A stretch of DNA of 64,000 nt from 66-474 sp963771735. Lineage in GTDB: Bacteria > Pseudomonadota > Gammaproteobacteria > Xanthomonadales > Rhodanobacteraceae. A program made the translations under genes and the position numbers. The DNA is taken from NCBI GenBank assembly GCA_963771735.1, contig CAVYUN010000002.1:62001-126000 (forward strand), given 5' to 3'. The notes under the pieces are model-generated. The model was not told the DNA's origin and searched no databases. It worked only from the letters and a program-made list of their open reading frames with translations. This document shows, piece by piece, positions 27,518-37,451 of this stretch (positions are counted from its first letter, which is position 1; each line of letters starts with the position of its first letter).

Positions 27518-28105
27518 TCAATCGTCGAACTGTTCGGATTCCGGCAACTTCGGACATGTCCCGACAGGCCGCCGATCGTTCCAACCACGACTCGAGTCGT
27601 TCATCCAGCAATCACCCAATGCCGAGCAGTAACACACCTTGAAATCGAGTTTCATCCGATGGGCCGTGTCGCGAAACCGCTTGAAGTCACCATGTTCCTT
27701 GAATTGCAGCCAGTCGAGTTTTTCGCCGGGCGACAGCACGTCGCCCTTCAACGTGCTCTGTCCGTAGTTCAGGTTTTCAAGCCGCATCGACCCGAAAACC
27801 GCAGCCCAATTCCGTTGCGGTTTCCCATCCACGAAGGCCTGCACGCTCTTCACCTGTGCGGGGCCGACGCCCTTGTTGAACCACATGTATTCGGCTGAAT
27901 CGTCACTGTTCGCCATCAACAGATACGGCCACACCTGCGCGCGTACCTGCTGGCGCTGGATGTATGCGGTATAGCCCGCGACAAACAGGGCCAGCAAACC
28001 CACGAGCGCCGCGATGACCGCAGCTGCCGCATCCCATCGGATCTCACGCCCGAGTTTCCTGACCATCGGTGCCGACTGGTTCTCGTCGTTTTGCGATTCG
28101 GACAT
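27518..28105 (-). CDS. Membrane-anchored protein of unknown function (paralogue 1 in the prp operon)
   Basis: A 195-residue protein with the same plan as its neighbour: REIRWDAAAAVIAALVGLLA into one membrane helix, then YIQRQQVRAQVWPYLL, NKGVGPAQVKSVQAFVDGKP, VLSPGEKLDW and a Cys segment (KVCYCSALGDCW). The paired Cys positions are conserved between the two copies. The soluble domain should be periplasmic if the short basic N-terminus is cytoplasmic. It starts 12 bp after the prpB stop. I do not recognise a function, and no link to propionate metabolism is established. Confidence 0.8.
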   Translation of the reverse strand: MSESQNDENQSAPMVRKLGREIRWDAAAAVIAALVGLLALFVAGYTAYIQRQQVRAQVWPYLLMANSDDSAEYMWFNKGVGPAQVKSVQAFVDGKPQRNWAAVFGSMRLENLNYGQSTLKGDVLSPGEKLDWLQFKEHGDFKRFRDTAHRMKLDFKVCYCSALGDCWMNDSSRGWNDRRPVGTCPKLPESEQFDD

Positions 28106-28117
28106 GGATGCTGCAAC

Positions 28118-29002
28118 TCACTTCTTGTCGGTAAACAATTCGTCGAGCTTGTCTTCGTAAGCGTGGTAACCAAGGAAGTCGTACAACTCCTCGCGCGTCT
28201 GCATCTGCGGGACGACGGATTTTTGCGTACCTTCGCGGCGCACGGTTTCATAGAAACCCAGCGCGGCCTTGTTCATCGCGCGATAAGCGCCACAACAGTA
28301 CAGTGCGATGTCGACGTCGGCGGAACGCAATTCATCGACGGTGAAGAACGGCGTCGAACCGAACTCGGTGAGGTTGGCCAGGATCGGCACCTTCACCGCG
28401 GCCTTGAACTTGCGGTAGTCGTCCAGCGTCTTCATGGCCTCGGGAAAGATCATGTCTGCGCCAGCCTCGACGTAGGCCACCGCACGCTCGATCGCGGCGT
28501 CGATGCCCTCGACCGCGGCGGCATCGGTGCGCGCCATGATCACGAAGTCGTCGTCGGTTTTCGCATCCACCGCAACCTTCACGCGATCGACCATTTCTTC
28601 CTTCGGCACCACTTCCTTTCCTGGACGGTGGCCACAGCGCTTCTGGCCGACCTGGTCCTCCAAGTGCACGGCGGCGACGCCTACGCGCTCGAACGCGCGG
28701 ATGCTGCGTGCGATGTTGAAGGCTCCGCCCCAGCCGGTGTCGATGTCGACCAGCAGCGGCAATTGCGTGGCCTCGACGATGCGGCGCGCATCCGTGAGAA
28801 CGTCTTCCATCGTCGAGATGCCGAGGTCGGGCATGCCCAGCGAGTTCGCGGCGACACCGCCGCCGGACAGGTACAACGCCTTGTAGCCGACGCGCTTCGC
28901 CATCAAACCGGCATACGCCGTGATGGCGCCGACCACCTGCAGCGGCGATTCGGCAGCGAGCGCGGCGCGGAAACGCGCGCCGGCAGAAGGAGAGGCGCTC
29001 AT
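28118..29002 (-). CDS. prpB: 2-Methylisocitrate lyase
   Basis: A 294-residue isocitrate-lyase-superfamily enzyme. Diagnostic segments are LYLSGGGVAANSLGMPDLGI, LLVDIDTGWGGAFNIARSIR (Mg-binding Asp), the active-site KRCGHRPGKEVV (Cys near residue 120) and ILANLTEFGSTPFFTVDELR. It splits 2-methylisocitrate into pyruvate and succinate. GGAG precedes ATG 29002. It leads the operon prpB-unknown-unknown-prpC. Confidence 0.93.
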   Translation of the reverse strand: MSASPSAGARFRAALAAESPLQVVGAITAYAGLMAKRVGYKALYLSGGGVAANSLGMPDLGISTMEDVLTDARRIVEATQLPLLVDIDTGWGGAFNIARSIRAFERVGVAAVHLEDQVGQKRCGHRPGKEVVPKEEMVDRVKVAVDAKTDDDFVIMARTDAAAVEGIDAAIERAVAYVEAGADMIFPEAMKTLDDYRKFKAAVKVPILANLTEFGSTPFFTVDELRSADVDIALYCCGAYRAMNKAALGFYETVRREGTQKSVVPQMQTREELYDFLGYHAYEDKLDELFTDKK

Positions 29003-29439
29003 GCGGACTCCGGCAAAAGCGCGATTTTAGCCGATCCGGAGCTTCGGGACCGGTTTGCATGGTCCCGCGCGGCCTGCTGCCCGACACCGCACAAGCGGCC
29101 CGCGGCCAGCCAACGCGTTGCGAACGTGCCGGCCACGTATGCCAGCGCCCACCGCATCCGTGTTCTCCGCGTTGCCCGTGGTTTGTCACGCCCGGACCCA
29201 TCTGAAAGCCTGGGGTTCGGGGACGGTCACGCACGACTCCACGTTGATGGTTTGCACACACCGGCCCTGTGCTACTGCTTGGGTTGTACGCGTGTGCACG
29301 TGAAGATCATTCTGCAGTACTCCTCCGATTCAAGCCCCGCCCGCCATTGATTACTCGATCGCAACGATCGAATGCGGCGCGAGCCATCGCCAAGCGATTC
29401 ACGTGGCAACGCTTGAACTCGATCAGCGGTTGCACGCCG
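29003..29439. other. Gap between prpB and the TPR array
   Basis: This 437-bp gap must hold the prpB promoter on the minus strand. I find no convincing intact gene in it. It contains a decayed fragment of the TolB-like/TPR family, listed separately at 29100-29157, and a short inverted repeat, TCGATCG-CAA-CGATCGA (29355-29371), without a T-tract. Confidence 0.6.
29100..29157 (-). pseudogene. Relic of a TolB-like/TPR gene start
   Basis: The minus strand reads MRWALAYVAGTFATRWL, matching the QWALAYVAGAFALLQ opening of the full TPR genes at 37448 and 35342. The DNA match is strong too: roughly 35 of 40 bases agree with the corresponding part of the gene at 39226. Nothing homologous follows, so only the first membrane helix survives. 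Confidence 0.6.
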
Positions 29440-31188
29440 TCACTCAGGAAAGCCCATCTTGTCGACCAGTTCCGCGAAACGGGGATCGCCGTGAAGCTTG
29501 GCAAGCGTGGGATCCTGGCGCAAGCGCGCCATGCCGACATCGCGCTGCGCGAGGGCACGGTCCAGCCATGCGAAGGCCTGGTCTTTTTCGCCACGCCAGG
29601 CATGCACCGCCGCGATCTGGAATGCGTATCCCGCCGCGAACTGGCTCTTCAACCTGTCCAGTGCCTGCTGCGATGCGCGTGCGTGTCCCAGGGAATATTC
29701 GGCCACGGCCGTGCCCGCCAGCACCCACGCATCCTCCTGAATCAGGCGGAAGTGGGTCAGTGCGCTTTTCGCGTCCCCGGCTGCGAGTTCGTCATAGCCG
29801 AGCAGATAATTGCCCCAGGTTGCGCCGGCATTGATGTCGATGGCCTTGCGGAATGCTTCGTCCGCGGCGGGAATCTGCCCGTCGGCCTGGAGCAGTCGCC
29901 CAAGTCCTTCCCAGGCGTGGATCGACAGCGGATCAAGGACGGTGGCCCGACGGCTCATGACGATGGCTTCCCGATGCCGGTTGAAGACAAAGAACAGGCT
30001 GGTCGCGTAGTAATTGAGCAAAGCGACGTTGCTGGGATCGAGCGCATGACCGCGTTTGAAGTCGGCCAGCGATCCGCGCCAGTCCCAACTTCGGTTGTAG
30101 CGCAACAAACCGCGACTGGCGTAGCCATCGGAAAGATTAGGCGCCAGGGCAATGGCACGGTCGGCGGCGGCGAACGCCGTCTTCACGTCCTGTTCTGCCC
30201 TCACCGGACTGTCTTCGTTGTTCGCCAGCTCGTCGGTGGCGACGGCAAGTTCGGCCCAGGCATTGGCGTAGTCCGGATCCATCGCAACGGCCTCGCGCAG
30301 CAATCTCACGGCGCGCGGGTGGTCACCATCACGCCGTTCAACTTGCTTGCCCAGCAGGTACAACTGGTAGGCACCGGCATTGTGCGTGTGCTGCAGACTG
30401 CCGGGCTGTTGCGCCGGCAGCAGCTTGAGCTTGAGCGCCGCGACGACCTGGCTCGAGATCTCGTCCTGCACCTTGAAAATGTCGGTCAATTTGCGGTCGT
30501 AGGTCTGCGACCACAGGTTCGAGCTGTCATCGGCACGGATGAGCTGCGCGGTGATGCGCAAGGTATCGCCATCCTTGCGCACGCTGCCCTCGAGCACGTT
30601 GGCTACATGCAATGCCTTGGCGATGGTGGCGATATCGACTTCCTTGCCCTTGAACGAGAACGAGGACGTGCGCGCGATGACACGCAACTGGGGAACCTGC
30701 GCCAGCTGATTGAGCAGCTCCTCGGACAAGCCATCGGAAAAATAGTCCTGTTGCTTGTCCGGGGACATGTTGACAAAAGGCAGCACGGCGATCGACAGGG
30801 GTGGCGCGCTGGTACCGGACCCGGTTTCCAAACCCCGCCCCTTGTGCCAGACCAGGGTGTTGGTCAGCAGCAGCACCACCGCGATCGCCAGCACGCCGAT
30901 AATGGCGAAGTCGAACTTGCGGTTGGTCGCGTGCGCGGCGGAATCGGCCGGGTCGATGTCGCTTTCGCGTCGCAGCCCCGAAGGCGTCAATTCGTAGAAC
31001 CACGCGAAGGCGATCCAGAACGGAAAGCCGATCACCGCAGCAATCACGATCCAGCGCACCACCCAATCGTTGATGCCGAAGACGGGAAACAGCTGTGCCA
31101 GCCCCTGTGTCAGCGCCCATGCCGCGCCGATGTAGAGCACGCCGGCCCGCAGGACGTTGCGACGCTTCAGCTCTGCAAGGATACCCAC
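29440..31188 (-). CDS. TolB-like/TPR membrane protein (copy D)
   Basis: A 582-residue protein. The N-terminus GILAELKRRNVLRAGVLYIG leads into two membrane helices and an inner-membrane linker. A periplasmic TolB/FlgO-like domain follows, with SIAVLPFVNMSPDKQQDYFS, DGLSEELLNQLAQVPQLRVI and ANVLEGSVRKDGDTLRITAQ, then about six TPR repeats. Proteins of this plan are often labelled adenylate-cyclase-like or TPR proteins; function is unknown. The GTG start at 31188 lies one base after the stop of the deleted paralogue at 31190, so translation is probably coupled. It belongs to a more distant branch than copies B and C. Confidence 0.85.
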   Translation of the reverse strand: MGILAELKRRNVLRAGVLYIGAAWALTQGLAQLFPVFGINDWVVRWIVIAAVIGFPFWIAFAWFYELTPSGLRRESDIDPADSAAHATNRKFDFAIIGVLAIAVVLLLTNTLVWHKGRGLETGSGTSAPPLSIAVLPFVNMSPDKQQDYFSDGLSEELLNQLAQVPQLRVIARTSSFSFKGKEVDIATIAKALHVANVLEGSVRKDGDTLRITAQLIRADDSSNLWSQTYDRKLTDIFKVQDEISSQVVAALKLKLLPAQQPGSLQHTHNAGAYQLYLLGKQVERRDGDHPRAVRLLREAVAMDPDYANAWAELAVATDELANNEDSPVRAEQDVKTAFAAADRAIALAPNLSDGYASRGLLRYNRSWDWRGSLADFKRGHALDPSNVALLNYYATSLFFVFNRHREAIVMSRRATVLDPLSIHAWEGLGRLLQADGQIPAADEAFRKAIDINAGATWGNYLLGYDELAAGDAKSALTHFRLIQEDAWVLAGTAVAEYSLGHARASQQALDRLKSQFAAGYAFQIAAVHAWRGEKDQAFAWLDRALAQRDVGMARLRQDPTLAKLHGDPRFAELVDKMGFPE

Positions 31189-31189
31189 G

Positions 31190-31669
31190 TCACTGGCCCG
31201 CCGCGGTTTGCGGGGGCACGCCGTGCAACAGCGCATCGAGGCCCGGCGTCTTTCGCAGCGGACCCCGGACAGGCTCAAGCCGAAGCAGTGCCGACGTGCT
31301 CCCGGTTGACACAACCGCGACGGTTTTCGGCGCCCGCATTATCCCCTTGACCGCAATGCGATGCGGCGCGAACCGCCATGGCAATCCGCTGCCGATCGCA
31401 AGCAGCGGGGCGGTGATGAGCAGCTCGGTGCTGCTCGCCCGCTGCCGGCCCTGCTCGCCGTGGTACCAAGCAAGAACCAGCGTCACGACGAATCCCCGTG
31501 CGACAAGCCCGAACGACGCGCGCATCACCACCTGCGGCCAGCCGCAGCTGTCCGCGGCCGGACGGAGAACCTGCAGCAGCCCCAATGCACCGGTCAGGTA
31601 AGCCAGTGTCCATTGCCCCAGTTTTCGCTGCTGCAGCTTGTGCGCCGCGTCTGCAAACCTGCCCGGCAT
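31190..31669 (-). CDS. Internally deleted TolB-like/TPR paralogue (159 residues)
   Basis: Residues 12-105 align with the N-terminus of copies B and C: LQQRKLGQWTLAYLTGALGL, then VTLVLAWYHGEQGRQRASST. The end RLEPVRGPLRKTPGLDALL aligns with the extreme C-terminus of copy C (IDPVWDPIRKTPQFQALL). The roughly 400 residues between, meaning the TolB-like domain and all TPR repeats, are missing without loss of frame. It may be a relic or a minimal membrane protein. It starts 166 bp after the sortilin-like gene and is followed at one base by copy D. Confidence 0.6.
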   Translation of the reverse strand: MPGRFADAAHKLQQRKLGQWTLAYLTGALGLLQVLRPAADSCGWPQVVMRASFGLVARGFVVTLVLAWYHGEQGRQRASSTELLITAPLLAIGSGLPWRFAPHRIAVKGIMRAPKTVAVVSTGSTSALLRLEPVRGPLRKTPGLDALLHGVPPQTAAGQ

Positions 31670-31835
31670 GCGTCAAGACTAACCGAATATGCAGTCCCAG
31701 CGGCCGGTCGCGCGCGATCGAATGGAGCACGGGACGATCCGCCTGGACCGCATGAAAATCCACATGACTCCCGATCACGGGATGCGGCCGACGGTGCACG
31801 CGTTGATCGCGTGCACCGCCATCGGCCTTGCACGG

Positions 31836-34800
31836 CTATTTGACCGCGCTGGTCGCCGAATCCAGTTTGCTCTCGCCGGCCTTGGCCTGCTGCGCCAGTT
31901 CCTTGTAAACGGCGTACTGCGCCGCGCTGGGCCTGGCATACGCCAAGCCGATATCGGCCTGCAGGTAGGCCAAATGGCTGCGGAGCCTGGCTTCGTGCAA
32001 CAGGGTTCCCTCGCTCGACTGCACCTTGAGCTGGACCAGGGAATCGATGGCCTGGTTCAGGGCATCGATTTCGCCACTCGTTGTGCCGCCGTGGCCGGAC
32101 GCGTTTTTCTGCATGTGGTCGCGTGCCTCGATCGCCTTGTTGATGGCCTTGTCCAGCGTGTCGAGCGCGGTATGCACCTGCATTTGCAACGCCAGCCGCG
32201 CCGCCAGGTCCGACTGGTCGGCATTGATCCGCGGGTCCAGCGCGACCGTGAAATCCTGTGTAACCTTCTTGCCGCCGTAATCGAGCGTGACACGGTAGGT
32301 GCCGGGGACGACCACCGGACCGGATACCTCGTCGGGCAGTCCCCCGGCCGCGATCGGCACGTAAAATCCTTTCACTTCGGTGGCGTCGGGGTAGCGCAGG
32401 TTCCACTGGAATCGGTTCATGCCCGGCTCGATCGCGGTCAGCTTGCGCTCGGCGCGGGCCTTGCGCTCGGCCGGACTCAGGTTGCTCTCGTCGGCCTTTG
32501 TCGCTCTTGCTTGCCTTCGCCTTGAGATGAAGATCGAAGCTGCGGACGACCGTGCCATCGCCATTCGCGAAGGTCAGCGTGACCGGCGTCTTGCCGTCGT
32601 AGTTGGCCGGAATCCGGAAGAACACGGTCGCACCGAACGGCGGGTTCTTGCCCGCGCCCTTCGCCGCGCGCGGTTCTTCGGGCTTGCCGTACGCATGCGT
32701 CAGCCAGGCCTGCTGCGGCGCGAACAGGGACGGGGCGTCGGCCGCGTACTGCGGCTGTTTGGCAAGCTGCTCCAGCAACGCAAGGTTGTCCAGCACCCAG
32801 AACCCGCGGCCGTGGGTGGCCGCCACCAGCGCGCCCTGGCGCGCATTGATCGCGAGGGCGCGCACCTGCACGTGCGGCAGGTTCAGCTTCAAGGGTTGCC
32901 AATGCGCGCCGCCATCGAAACTCACGTACACCGATGTTCTTGGTGCCCGCGAACAACAGGTTCGAAGCATCCGGATCCTGGCGCAATGCCAGGACGTACT
33001 GGTCATCGGGCAGGCCATCGGTCATTGCGGTCCAGTGCCGTCCGTAGTCGGTGGTCTTGTAGACATAGGGCCTGAAATCGTCCCACATGTAGCGGCTGGC
33101 GGTCAGCCAGGCCGTGCCCTTGGCCGTGTGCGAGGGTTCGATCGCGCTGATCCGCGACCAGTCCGGCAACGCGGGCGGGCGTACCGCATTCCAGTGGGCG
33201 CCGCCGTCGGTGGTCACGTGGACGAGGCCATCGCTGGAGCCCGCCCAGATCTCCTTGCCGTCCAGCGGCGACGACCGCCAGCGCGGAGACGTAGGGAAAG
33301 ATCTCGGCGCCGGATTGGTCGAGGTCCACGGGCCCGCCGGTCGGCGCCTCGGTGGAAGGATCATTGCGGGTGAGGTCCGGGCTGATCGTCTTCCAGGTGC
33401 GGCCCAAGTCGTCGCTCTTCATCACGTACTGCGAACCGACCAGCAATTCGTGGGGATTGGCTGGCGAAAACAGGATCGGATGGGTCCAGGCAAACCGGTA
33501 TTTCAGTTCGCCCGACGACGCGCCTTCCTGGTAGTTCGGCCATGGGCTGACGCTCTGCAGCTGTCCGGTCACGGCATGTCGTGCGTGAGAAGGATGCTGT
33601 AGTAGCCGCTGCCGAAGGTGATGTCGGGGTTGCCCGGTTGGGGCGCCACGAAAGTGCTTTCGCCGTAGGCGACGCGCTTCCACGCGGACAGCGGGATCTT
33701 GCCTTCCGGGGTCGCGCTCGGTCCCTCGAACGAACCTTCGTCCTGCTGCGACCCGTACATATGGAACGGGAAGCGGTCGTCGAGGCTCACCGTGTAGTAC
33801 TGCCCGGTCGGCTGGTTGTGTTCGGTGCTCCAGGTCTTGCCGCGGTCGGTCGAGACCGTCGCGCCGCCGTCGTTGCCCTCGAGCAGGATGTCGGTATTGC
33901 GCGGATTGATCCACACGATGTGGTTGTCGCCATGCGGGGTATGCAGTTTCTTGAACGACTTGCCGCCATCGTGCGAGACGAACAGCGCATCGACCTGCGG
34001 CATGTAGACCGTGTCGGGATCCTTCGGGTCGACGAAGATCGCCATGTAGTAGAACGCGCGCTGGCGCAGCTTCCATTCCTTGTTGACGCGCTTGAAAGTC
34101 TTGCCGCCGTCGGTCGGACCTGAACACCCCGCCCTGTTTCGCCTGTATGGTCAGGTAGACCACGCCCGGATTGCTCGGGGCAACCGCCACGCCGATCTTG
34201 CCCAGCACGCCCTTGGGCAACCCCGGATTGCGCGAGATGTCGGTCCAGTGCGCGCCGCCGTCGGTGGTCTTGTACAGACCACTGCCGGGGCCGCCGCTGT
34301 CGAGGCGCCATGGCGTGCGATAAGCCTGCCAGGCCGCCGCATACAGCACATTCGGATTGGCCGGATCCATCACCAGGTCGACCACGCCCGTCTTATCGTT
34401 GATGAACAGGATCTTGTGCCAGGTCTTGCCGCCGTCGGTGGTCTTGAACACGCCTCGGTTCGGCCCCGGTACGAAAACATGTCCCATTGAAGCGGCGTAA
34501 ACCACGTCCGGATTCTTCGGATCCACGACCAGCCCCATCGTCGTGTGGGTGTCGCGCAGGCCGGCGAAGTTCCAGGTCTTGCCGGCATCGGTGGACTTGA
34601 ACACGCCGTCGCCAGTGATCATGTCGCCGCGGATGTCGCTCTCGCCGGTACCCGCATAGATGACCTTCGGATTCGACGGCGCAACCGCGAGCGCCCCGAT
34701 GCTGTCGCTGGTGCTCGGCCAACCGTCGCTGATGTTCTTCCAGCTGACGCCGTAGTTGGTGCTCTTCCAGATGCCGCCATCGACGGTGCCCATGTAGAAC

Positions 34801-34997
34801 AGGTCCGGCTTGTCGGCCACGCCGTCCACTGCCACCACGCGCCCGCCGATGTACGGCCCGACGCTGCGCCACTCGAGCTTGCCCATCATCGCCTGCAACG
34901 GAACGGTCTGGGCAAGCGCCGCCGCGGGCGCCAGCAGCGCGATCAGGATCGCACCGCATGCGCAGACTCGGGGACGGAAACGGGTCGGAAACGTCAT
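31836..34997 (-). pseudogene. Sortilin/VPS10-like BNR beta-propeller protein, five frameshifts
   Basis: Once corrected this is one protein of about 1052 residues. ATG 34997 has a perfect AGGAGGTG site and a signal peptide ending ALAQ. Many BNR blades follow, with Asp-box motifs such as GVFKTTDGGKTWHKI, GLYKTTDGGAHWTDI and ALFVSHDGGKSFKKL. A C-terminal helical region is rich in Gln and Ala. Apparent single-base changes sit near 34114, 33572, 33273, 32938 and 32497; four are extra bases and one is a missing base. Each join restores conserved sequence. Such proteins are secreted and of uncertain function, often annotated as glycosyl hydrolase. Whether this gene is dead or mis-sequenced is open. 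Confidence 0.75.
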
Positions 34998-35057
34998 CGC
35001 GCACCTCCTGCAGGGATCACCGCCTGGCATCGCTGGTGCCGGGCGCACGGTCGCCGA

Positions 35058-35345
35058 TTATGCGCCGATGCGTCGCGATCGGAAACCAAACAGGCTGCCG
35101 CACCGCAGCATCCGACGCGAAACCGGATGCAGCGCACCATGCTCGCCCAGGTACCAGGCAGGTAGCCGTGCAACGAAGCAGCAGACGCTTTGCGCAACGA
35201 TCAGCCCACGCTAGATCGCGGGAGGCCAGGCGAAGCTCCGCACCGTGATGTCCTCCCCTTGCAGCATCGCGAATGCAAAGGCGGCGCAAGCCAAGGCCCA
35301 CTGCACCAGCTTGCGTTGCTTGAGCTTGGTCCACAGGTCCGTCAT
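35058..35345 (-). pseudogene. Decayed N-terminus of a TolB-like/TPR paralogue
   Basis: The start MTDLWTKLKQRKLVQWALAC overlaps the stop of copy C by ATGA, as in the intact genes, and reads to a stop at 35211 after 44 codons. Homology resumes in another frame: ERGLIVAQSVCCFVARLPAW then YLGEHGALHPV, matching ERGLIIVACIGFFVALVLAW in copy B, and ends at a stop at 35058. The TolB-like and TPR parts are gone. A 44-residue membrane peptide could still be made from the first part. Confidence 0.7.
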
Positions 35346-37451
35346 GACCCGGTGCTCGAACTGGACGGCGCCGGATAGTGCGTCAGCGGCGGGCGGTAGC
35401 GGGCGTATTTTTTCAGCAACGCCTGGAATTGAGGCGTCTTGCGGATCGGATCCCACACGGGATCGATCCAGAGCATCACCGGGGAGTACCACTCGCCGAT
35501 CCCGGGCATGGCCAGCGCGCGGGTCAGCAAGGGTACGGCAAGGTCCGGCCGGCCGGCCATGGCATAGGCCTGTGCGGCATCCAAGACCACATTGGGTCGC
35601 GCGCTGAGATCCCTGGACGCCTCCCCTGCGGCCAGCATGGCCTTGATGGATGCCATCGCTTGCGCGGTCTTGCCCAGGATCAGCTGGGCCGTGGCCATCG
35701 CGGACAGGGTCCGCGAGGCCTCCCCGGGATGACCGGCCTCGGCCTGCAAGCGGTCACGCAGCCCGGGCAATGCCCTGGCAGGCGTGCGTCCGTGCGCGGG
35801 GCATGTCCCCGGCCGACTGGTACAGGCTTGCCAGTCGCATGTTCTTCCCCCCGGGCCAATAGCTCAACAAGGAATCGGGGAGGGGCTTGACCAGGGCAAT
35901 GGACTGGTCGTACTTGTGTTGATAGACAAGGACGATGGATCGTGCCAATGCCAGAAGGTTACCCGGACCCTTCAACTCGGCGAGGGCCCGCTCCAGGTTG
36001 CCCGTGGAGAGCATGATGCTATTGGCATAGTAGTAGCGTGTATCGATGTTGTCCGGCTGCAGGGCGAGTGCATTTCGAAAGGTCATGTTCGCCTGGGCGT
36101 AGTTTCCAAGCGCCATGTAGATGCTGGCGAGGTTCCACGGGATATTCCGGGCGTTGGGATCGAGGGACAAGGCCCTGCGCAAAGCCTCGACGGCCAGGCT
36201 GAACTTGCCCTGGCGATGCAGCACGTAACCGCGCGCGGCATACGCATCGGCATCGTTGGGCCGCAGGCGCAAGGCGGCGTCAAACGCGTCCAGTGCCGCG
36301 CCGTAGTTTTCCCTGACGTAATAGGCGACATAGCCCAGGGCCAGGTGCGACTCGGGTAGCGACGGCGCCAGCTTGAACGCCTGTTCGGCTTGCATGCGGG
36401 CATCGGCCCTGAGCTTGGCTACGTCTTGTCCGCCCCCACCATAGGTGACCATCACGCTCTCGGCGTAGGACAGTTTCGCCCGCGCCAGCGCGAAGCCGTG
36501 CACGCGGGACACGGCCTGGCGATACAGGTCGATGGCGCGACTCACGGCCTCGATTGGATTTTTGGAGGAAAGGCGGGTATCCATTTCATGCTGGGCGCGC
36601 AGGTACAGCAGGTTGGCTGCGGAATCGTCACTCAGTTGCGAGGCCATGCGCCGGCCTTCGTCCGGTGAGAGCTTGGCATTGAGCGCGCTGGCGATCTTCT
36701 CGGCGACCTCGCCCTCGACGCCGAACACGTTCTCCAGCTTGCGCTGGTAGCTCTGGGCCCACAGGTGCGCGTCGGTGCGCGCGTCGATCAGCTGCACGTT
36801 GACCAGCACCTGGTCGCCGGCCTTCTGCACGCTGCCTTCCAGCAGCGTCGCCACACCCAGATCCTGGCCAATCTTCTTCAGGTTCTGCGGGTGACTTCCG
36901 TACTGCATCGTCGAGGTGCGCGAGATCACCTTCAGGTCGCCGATGTCCGCCAGCTTGGTCAGGATCAGGTCCTGCATGCCGTCTGCGAAGTACTGGTTAT
37001 CTTTGTCCGAGGACAGGTTCTCGAACGGCAGCACGGCGATGGACTTGGCCGGGATGCTCGAGGCCGGCGCTGTGACGGCGGGTATTGCCGCAGCGGAGCC
37101 GGTGTTGGCCGGTGACGGGGGCACGGTCGCGTGGCGCGGCACGTCGGGCGTGCCTCGCGGCGTGAATCGCCACAGCAGCGTGCCGCCGATCGCCAGCAAC
37201 AGCGCCACGATCAGCAGTTCGGGACCGGTGACGCGCTGCACGCCGCGCTCGCCGTGGTACCAGGCCAGCACCAGCGTCACCAGCAGACCCAGCGCCACCA
37301 GCCCGAATGCCAGGTGCATGACCAGGTGCGGCCAGGTGTAGTTTTGCGCCGCCAGGTCCAGCACCTGCAACACCGCCCAGGCACCGGCCACGTAGGCCAA
37401 CGCCCACTGCACCAGCTTGCGTTGCTTCAGGCGTTGCCAGAAATCAGTCAT
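35342..37451 (-). pseudogene. TolB-like/TPR membrane protein (copy C), one frameshift
   Basis: Corrected length is about 702 residues. It opens MTDFWQRLKQRKLVQWALAY, with two membrane helices and AWYHGERGVQRVTG. The TolB/FlgO-like domain carries SIAVLPFENLSSDKDNQYFA and LGVATLLEGSVQKAGDQVLV. At least eight TPR repeats follow, for example NADAYAARGYVLHRQGKFSL. Near 35777 one extra base shifts ARTHACRALPGLRDRLQAEA out of frame and would cut the last 140 residues. The ATG overlaps the stop of copy B by ATGA. The second frame ends in the ATGA shared with the relic at 35345. Confidence 0.82.

Noticed and set aside
29355..29371. Inverted repeat TCGATCG-CAA-CGATCGA as terminator of copy D
   Set aside because: The stem is A+T-containing and short, with no T-tract following on the minus strand.
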